This document shows, one piece after another, positions 61,701 through 64,000 of a stretch of 64,000 bases of DNA. The notes below the pieces were generated by a model, which ran no database searches, was not told the origin of the DNA, and saw nothing but the letters and a program-made list of their open reading frames with translations. Each line of letters begins with the position of its first letter. Position 1 is the stretch's first letter. Made by a program: the position numbers and the translations under genes. The stretch is from Doris montereyensis (lineage: Eukaryota; Mollusca; Gastropoda; Nudibranchia; Dorididae), in the NCBI GenBank assembly GCA_037039925.1, contig JAXRKP010001089.1, positions 65,001 to 129,000 of the forward strand. Direction: 5' to 3'.

Positions 61701-64000
61701 TACTTTTGTTTTGTTATTCGATTTTGGAGAAATTAAATTCAACAGGTAGAAAAGCACTATTCCAAAACAAAACAAAAACTCCTAAAACTTCATACTTTCA
61801 TGCGACAGTTTGTCAACACATCATGGTGTCAAATATAAGTGGTCATGTCATTCTTTGTGAGTTATCATTAAGGAAAGTGTGACTGAGCAAAATTGCCCAT
61901 TTTAATAGTAAAAAAGAGATTTAAAAAAACATTTAAAAAAACAACAAAAGTCTTTCTTCGGCCTAAATGGGGATTAAAGTATCAAACAATGCAAAAGTGA
62001 GACACTTTGAGAGGTTGTATATTATATAATATATGCTTGACAATGTACAGATTTATGTGAATGCAAACCTCTTGATATCACAAATCCTGTCAGAGAGGCG
62101 ATAACCAAACTGAAAAGAAATGGTAAAAAATACTTTTGCAACACACAAAATAATCATCAAGTTGTTTTATTGATCTTTATCAACCTATCTTGGAAAAACA
62201 GACCTGATATCAATCTGTATCAATTCTAAGCAGCAATTCACGGTGTTATGATATAGTAGTCTCCGCCAAAACGCACGGTCAACGGGTGACAAATGAATTG
62301 TGTATTTTGGCGAAGGTGCATGTTGACGGAGTCAAGGGCCATAACCCATTAAGTGTTATTTACATTGCCATTCTTGTTTGGATATAAGCTCTTTGTTTTG
62401 TTAGTTAGTTGTTTGTTATTGTTTCGGTTTTGTTTGTTGTTACTTGGAATGAGCATAGGACCCATTTATAGGCCTAACCTCTTCTCATAGATTGTTCATT
62501 CTTCTCTAACTCAGGGAATACTTTTCTTATTTGTTGACAAGCATGTCATACGGAGTATGACCTCCATGGTCTAAGAGAGAGCCGATCAGTTATCTTTCTG
62601 GCAGACCACCACCGAGTTGGGGAGGGAACGGCAGAAAACGGTGACAAGAGCGGAGACATCCCAGATTGTCATGTGTATGTGTGCACATAGTAAATGATAG
62701 TTCACACAGATCTAGATGCATTGGGATGAGGCAAAAAGACGTTATCGAGTTTATTTTTCACATGAATTGACTCTGTAAATGCAACAAATTGAAGACATAC
62801 TTACAAAAACCTGTTGCATTTTAGCGAAGTCAAGCCAGTCGTTATTGCATTTTGAGGGAGTAAATAGTGTTGTAAACTTTCGGTTACATGAAAAAATCAT
62901 GCATTTTGATGAATCGTGCATTTTGGCGGAGACTACTATTTATAAAAATTATGTAAGTGGTCAAAAAGATTATTTTTGTGTAAAACTTGACGATTGGGTC
63001 TTTTTCATTACACACAATATCTACATATACTTTTAAATGCTGTCTTGAATGTTTCATTGCAAAGTTAAAAGACACAATGAAATTAGAACAAAATGTAAAA
63101 AGGCGTAAAGGGCAGCCAGTTTATATTTTTGTGTGTTCTTTTCCTATTAACTTTACAAGTAAAGAATGATTGTCAAATGAGTATAATGTGGATAAACTTG
63201 TATTACATTAAATTGTGTAACACTTTAACTTAAAGTTGTCACACAGGCTAGATTATTAAAATATGTAGTATTGAAATCATGAACTGGATGTAGTCTTCTT
63301 TTTTTCAAGTAGATGCTTGTTGTACATAGATTAATGGTTGTGTAATACCCACATCTTTCAAATGACATGCAGTTTTTGTATTTATAACTAAAGCAAAGCA
63401 AACAAGCATTTCTAAAGACTTTTCGTTGATTCACAGATGAGCCAGAGATTATTTCAAACCATTCAGTTTATGTGTTAGATTTAAATGTGAAACTATTCTA
63501 TTTACTTATCATTGAAAGGCATTTGACATTTGTTTTCATCTACAGGTAAAGAAGTAAAGCATTGTTTACAAAAAAAATGATTGTGTGTGAAATTCATTTC
63601 TTAGGTGTTTAGCGTTATTATTCCATCAACCAACCCTGTGTATTACATTTAAACATCAAATCTAAATGTTTTCTTCAATATGCCTTCATTTTCTAAATAT
63701 ACACCATAATATTATAAAAATATAATGATATGTAGGTCTGAACCAGTGATTCTTAAGCTGGGTTCTATCGAACCCCAGGGATTTTGGTGTCAGTCTCAGG
63801 ATTTGGCGGAGGTCAAGACACACACACTGTGTGTCACGCTGGTCTAAATCAAATTTACCACTCATGCTTCAATTTCAATCATCTCGTCTAGATCTACAAA
63901 AATATAATCATTTTACATGTAACTGAGGGCACATAGACGTAGAGCTACCAACCTCATCCTTAAGATAATCATAGACAGAAACATCCTCCCCGACATAAGA
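49501..64000 (-). CDS. NDUFAF5: NDUFAF5, complex I assembly arginine hydroxylase (5' end outside window)
   Basis: Mitochondrial SAM-binding-fold protein; family knowledge says NDUFAF5 hydroxylates an arginine of NDUFS7 during early complex I assembly. Minus-strand exons: 63953-64000, 62069-62109, 61564-61676, 60146-60251, 59411-59450, 58503-58613, 56380-56465, 55171-55231, 54207-54289, 52789-52868, 49501-49737. Landmarks in order: [38 protein letters not shown] (motif I), [82 protein letters not shown] and ARGSATVS. Four exons need one-base fixes. The mitochondrial presequence is beyond the right edge. The last exon is longer than in vertebrates. Confidence 0.92.
49865..49965 (-). repeat. SINE A 3' portion leading into the minisatellite
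   Basis: gattttacccacatccacaa, ctgaggtgatttttaaggag and tttttggtaggattt match the minus strand of family A. The sequence then passes without a break into the 38-39-bp array. Confidence 0.8.
49960..51055. repeat. 38-39-bp minisatellite derived from SINE A
   Basis: About 28 copies of tgtgcactgctttgtaaaaa + cagccatgtggattcttaa. Family A on the minus strand reads actgccctgtaaacagtcaa + aggatcttaaagtgcac at 51191-51226, clearly the same segment. Frames such as [13 protein letters not shown] are artefacts. Confidence 0.9.
51108..51378 (-). repeat. SINE family A copy
   Basis: gatttgatttgatttaccca..catccacaactaaggtgatc..gactgccctgtaaacagtca..ggttgagagggcaacacctt. Confidence 0.85.
51800..52612. repeat. 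23-bp palindromic minisatellite, about 35 copies
   Basis: Unit tataacactataactctata + gtg. CACTATA and TATAGTG inside each unit are mutual complements, so every unit can form a small hairpin. In the last NDUFAF5 intron. Confidence 0.95.
52789..52868 (-). CDS. NDUFAF5: NDUFAF5 exon, [17 protein letters not shown]
   Basis: Acceptor ccctatag, donor GTGAGT, intact. Encodes [20 protein letters not shown] then WKPDPSQ with correct phases on both sides. Confidence 0.92.
52885..53228. repeat. 55-57-bp tandem repeat, five to six copies
   Basis: ttctactattagaaattagt + ttggatttctttgagtaagt + tattaatactctatta. The first, diverged unit begins about 15 bp from the NDUFAF5 exon at 52789-52868, so it spreads from the intron's own acceptor side. 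Confidence 0.92.
53560..53700 (+). repeat. Possible fourth tRNA-like SINE
   Basis: aagctaaggtggtaaagcac and gctgaaggttgatccccagt look like A and B boxes. A single copy in this window, so family status is unproven. Confidence 0.35.
54207..54289 (-). CDS. NDUFAF5: NDUFAF5 exon, MAENNCSW...[14 protein letters not shown]
   Basis: Acceptor tcattcag, donor GTGTGT. Reads [10 protein letters not shown], then needs one more A in the A6 run to give [17 protein letters not shown], as in MGESNCAW...LHRDTMLAAAAIYK of relatives. Confidence 0.86.
54378..54391. repeat. C homopolymer
   Basis: About 14 C in an NDUFAF5 intron; similar runs occur at 29600, 35470, 36827 and 38590. Confidence 0.9.
54540..54625 (+). 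repeat. LINE/SINE 3' end
   Basis: gtaaagtgcttagagcctgt and taaagcgctacataagtgcc followed by att/atc repeats, the same type of 3' end as at 6290-6350 and 14740. Confidence 0.5.
55171..55231 (-). CDS. NDUFAF5: NDUFAF5 exon, [10 protein letters not shown]
   Basis: Acceptor gcttacag, donor GTGAGT, intact. Encodes [20 protein letters not shown] plus a split Gly. Confidence 0.88.
56380..56465 (-). CDS. NDUFAF5: NDUFAF5 exon, [14 protein letters not shown]
   Basis: Acceptor cttccag, donor GTGAGG. With one T restored in the TTTT run it reads [19 protein letters not shown] then [10 protein letters not shown]. Confidence 0.87.
56805..57100 (-). repeat. SINE family B copy, near full length
   Basis: Minus strand: gttccttcaaggccattacg..atcacctcctggccaggacg..tttgcacctaggtagagtgg..aggattcgaactcaggacct..gcctaactgctcggcaatta. 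Confidence 0.88.
57160..57290 (-). repeat. SINE family C copy
   Basis: ggaatttaccgtatccacta..ttagggtgaattaagaagac..agcaagaagaaag..actaccagtagcacttgcca. Confidence 0.75.
57325..57960. other. (AAT)n tract and unclassified repeat-like sequence
   Basis: (ataata)n 57335-57380, then gtgcttatataacgcccc and gcttagagcgttcaaacatg, reminiscent of retroposon 3' regions on the opposite strand. No gene. Confidence 0.45.
57977..58258 (+). repeat. SINE family A copy
   Basis: gaacggtactccagaggc head, gtccaggcagatggattgac, cagatcacaacactctgtac, tail gggtaaaatcaaaatcactt. Confidence 0.82.
58503..58613 (-). CDS. NDUFAF5: NDUFAF5 exon, [11 protein letters not shown]
   Basis: Acceptor tatacag, donor GTACGT, 37 intact codons. 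Encodes [20 protein letters not shown] then [17 protein letters not shown], nearly diagnostic for NDUFAF5. Confidence 0.92.
59411..59450 (-). CDS. NDUFAF5: NDUFAF5 exon, SLHWVNDLP
   Basis: Acceptor catttcag, donor GTCAGT. Encodes [14 protein letters not shown], the highly conserved motif of this family, with phases fitting both neighbours. Confidence 0.9.
59691..59917. mobile_element. hAT-like MITE with 8-bp target duplication
   Basis: CAATGTTCCCtctaa at left, caaaGGAAACATTG at right (imperfect inverted ends). Flanks CTTGTAAA (59683-59690) and CTTATAAA (59918-59925) are an 8-bp duplication with one mismatch, as expected for hAT. In an NDUFAF5 intron. Confidence 0.65.
60146..60251 (-). CDS. 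NDUFAF5: NDUFAF5 exon, VDEEFLPF
   Basis: Acceptor atttccag, donor GTAGGT. Encodes [20 protein letters not shown] then LPFKDNS and, with one C restored in TCC(C)[11 protein letters not shown]. Matches the [20 protein letters not shown] block. Confidence 0.86.
60623..60842 (+). repeat. SINE family B copy, internally deleted
   Basis: tggtgtcggtggccagtggtcag head, ccttgggaaagacactaaca, actcgacccagctgcaaatg, tcctttccaggaggtgattg; lacks the ctatagaaacc part; tail ggccttgaaggaacttt. Confidence 0.85.
61380..61604. repeat. 43-bp tandem repeat of an NDUFAF5 exon end plus splice donor
   Basis: Five copies starting at 61380, 61423, 61466, 61509 and 61562, the last spacing lengthened to 53 by a small insertion. 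On the minus strand each copy reads TTATATCAGTGTGAACTG...GAGATGTTG followed by GTAAGAATCC, so each carries a coding end and a GTAAG donor. Confidence 0.88.
61564..61676 (-). CDS. NDUFAF5: NDUFAF5 exon with SAM-fold motif I
   Basis: Acceptor atcatcag, donor GTAAGA. Encodes [17 protein letters not shown] and, after removing one extra base, [11 protein letters not shown]. The 3' end of this exon and its donor are repeated four more times downstream in tandem (61380-61600). Confidence 0.88.
62069..62109 (-). CDS. NDUFAF5: NDUFAF5 exon, [13 protein letters not shown]
   Basis: Acceptor cttttcag, donor GTTTGC (non-ideal), 41 bases. Matches the RVADRVYDI region just before the SAM-binding motif. Confidence 0.8.
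62253..62939. mobile_element. Inverted-repeat DNA element
   Basis: ATAGTAGTCTCCGCCAAAACGCAC at left and GTGCATTTTGGCGGAGACTACTAT at right, about 24 bp with one or two mismatches. The motif gcattttggcga/gcattttagcga recurs inside (62307, 62816). No transposase. In an NDUFAF5 intron. Confidence 0.78.
63740..63850. mobile_element. Possible hAT-Charlie-like fragment
   Basis: CCAGTGATTCTTAAGCTGGGTTC then tcgaaccccagggattttgg resembles the ends of Charlie-type hAT MITEs. The second end was not found. Confidence 0.35.
63953..64000 (-). CDS. NDUFAF5: NDUFAF5 exon cut by window edge
   Basis: Encodes [16 protein letters not shown], then donor GTTGGT, which joins the next exon in phase 0. The exon start and upstream exons lie beyond 64000. 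Confidence 0.8.

Overview
The window looks like nuclear DNA of an aquatic invertebrate animal, and I favour a gastropod-like mollusc. This is inference from spliced genes with GT-AG introns, AT-rich sequence, very dense tRNA-derived SINEs, long minisatellites, and a selenoprotein family (SelL) known mainly from aquatic organisms. No bacterial, viral or organellar gene organisation is visible. Three multi-exon genes were reconstructed by eye from exon-sized conserved peptides and splice sites; they are not obvious as long ORFs.

(1) About 1.95-12 kb, plus strand: a SelL-type selenoprotein gene with nine coding exons. Exon 5 carries two in-frame TGA codons in a U-L-P-U arrangement (a Sec-x-x-Sec redox motif). 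The coding frame continues after them, and a separate 3'UTR exon holds a hand-folded SECIS candidate. This is the most exciting item.
(2) 38.3 down to 23.8 kb, minus strand: a GLT8D1-like family 8 glycosyltransferase. It has an N-terminal membrane anchor, a DDD (DXD) exon and a C-terminal KLLHWNG exon; one exon was not found.
(3) 64.0 down to 49.5 kb, minus strand, 5' end cut by the window: NDUFAF5, the mitochondrial arginine hydroxylase that assists complex I assembly. Eleven exons are visible, including the DLGCGRGH motif.

All three genes need single-base corrections, mostly in short homopolymers, to keep frame. I read this as unpolished assembly error rather than three pseudogenes.

Introns and spacers are mostly repeats. 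There are three dispersed SINE families, called here A, B and C. There are 5'-truncated copies of one LINE family and remnants of two others, and several inverted-repeat DNA elements: pogo/Tc1-like, hAT-like, TTAA-type and a fold-back element. Simple-sequence tracts include (GA)n, (GAA)n, (AGT)n, (TATC)n and (AAT)n. At least a dozen minisatellite arrays have units of 23-64 bp. One array, at 49.95-51.05 kb, appears to have been born by tandem expansion of an internal segment of a SINE. Another small one duplicates an exon-intron junction of NDUFAF5.

The three genes have unrelated jobs (redox selenoprotein, Golgi-type glycosyltransferase, mitochondrial assembly factor), and nothing in the sequence suggests they work together.
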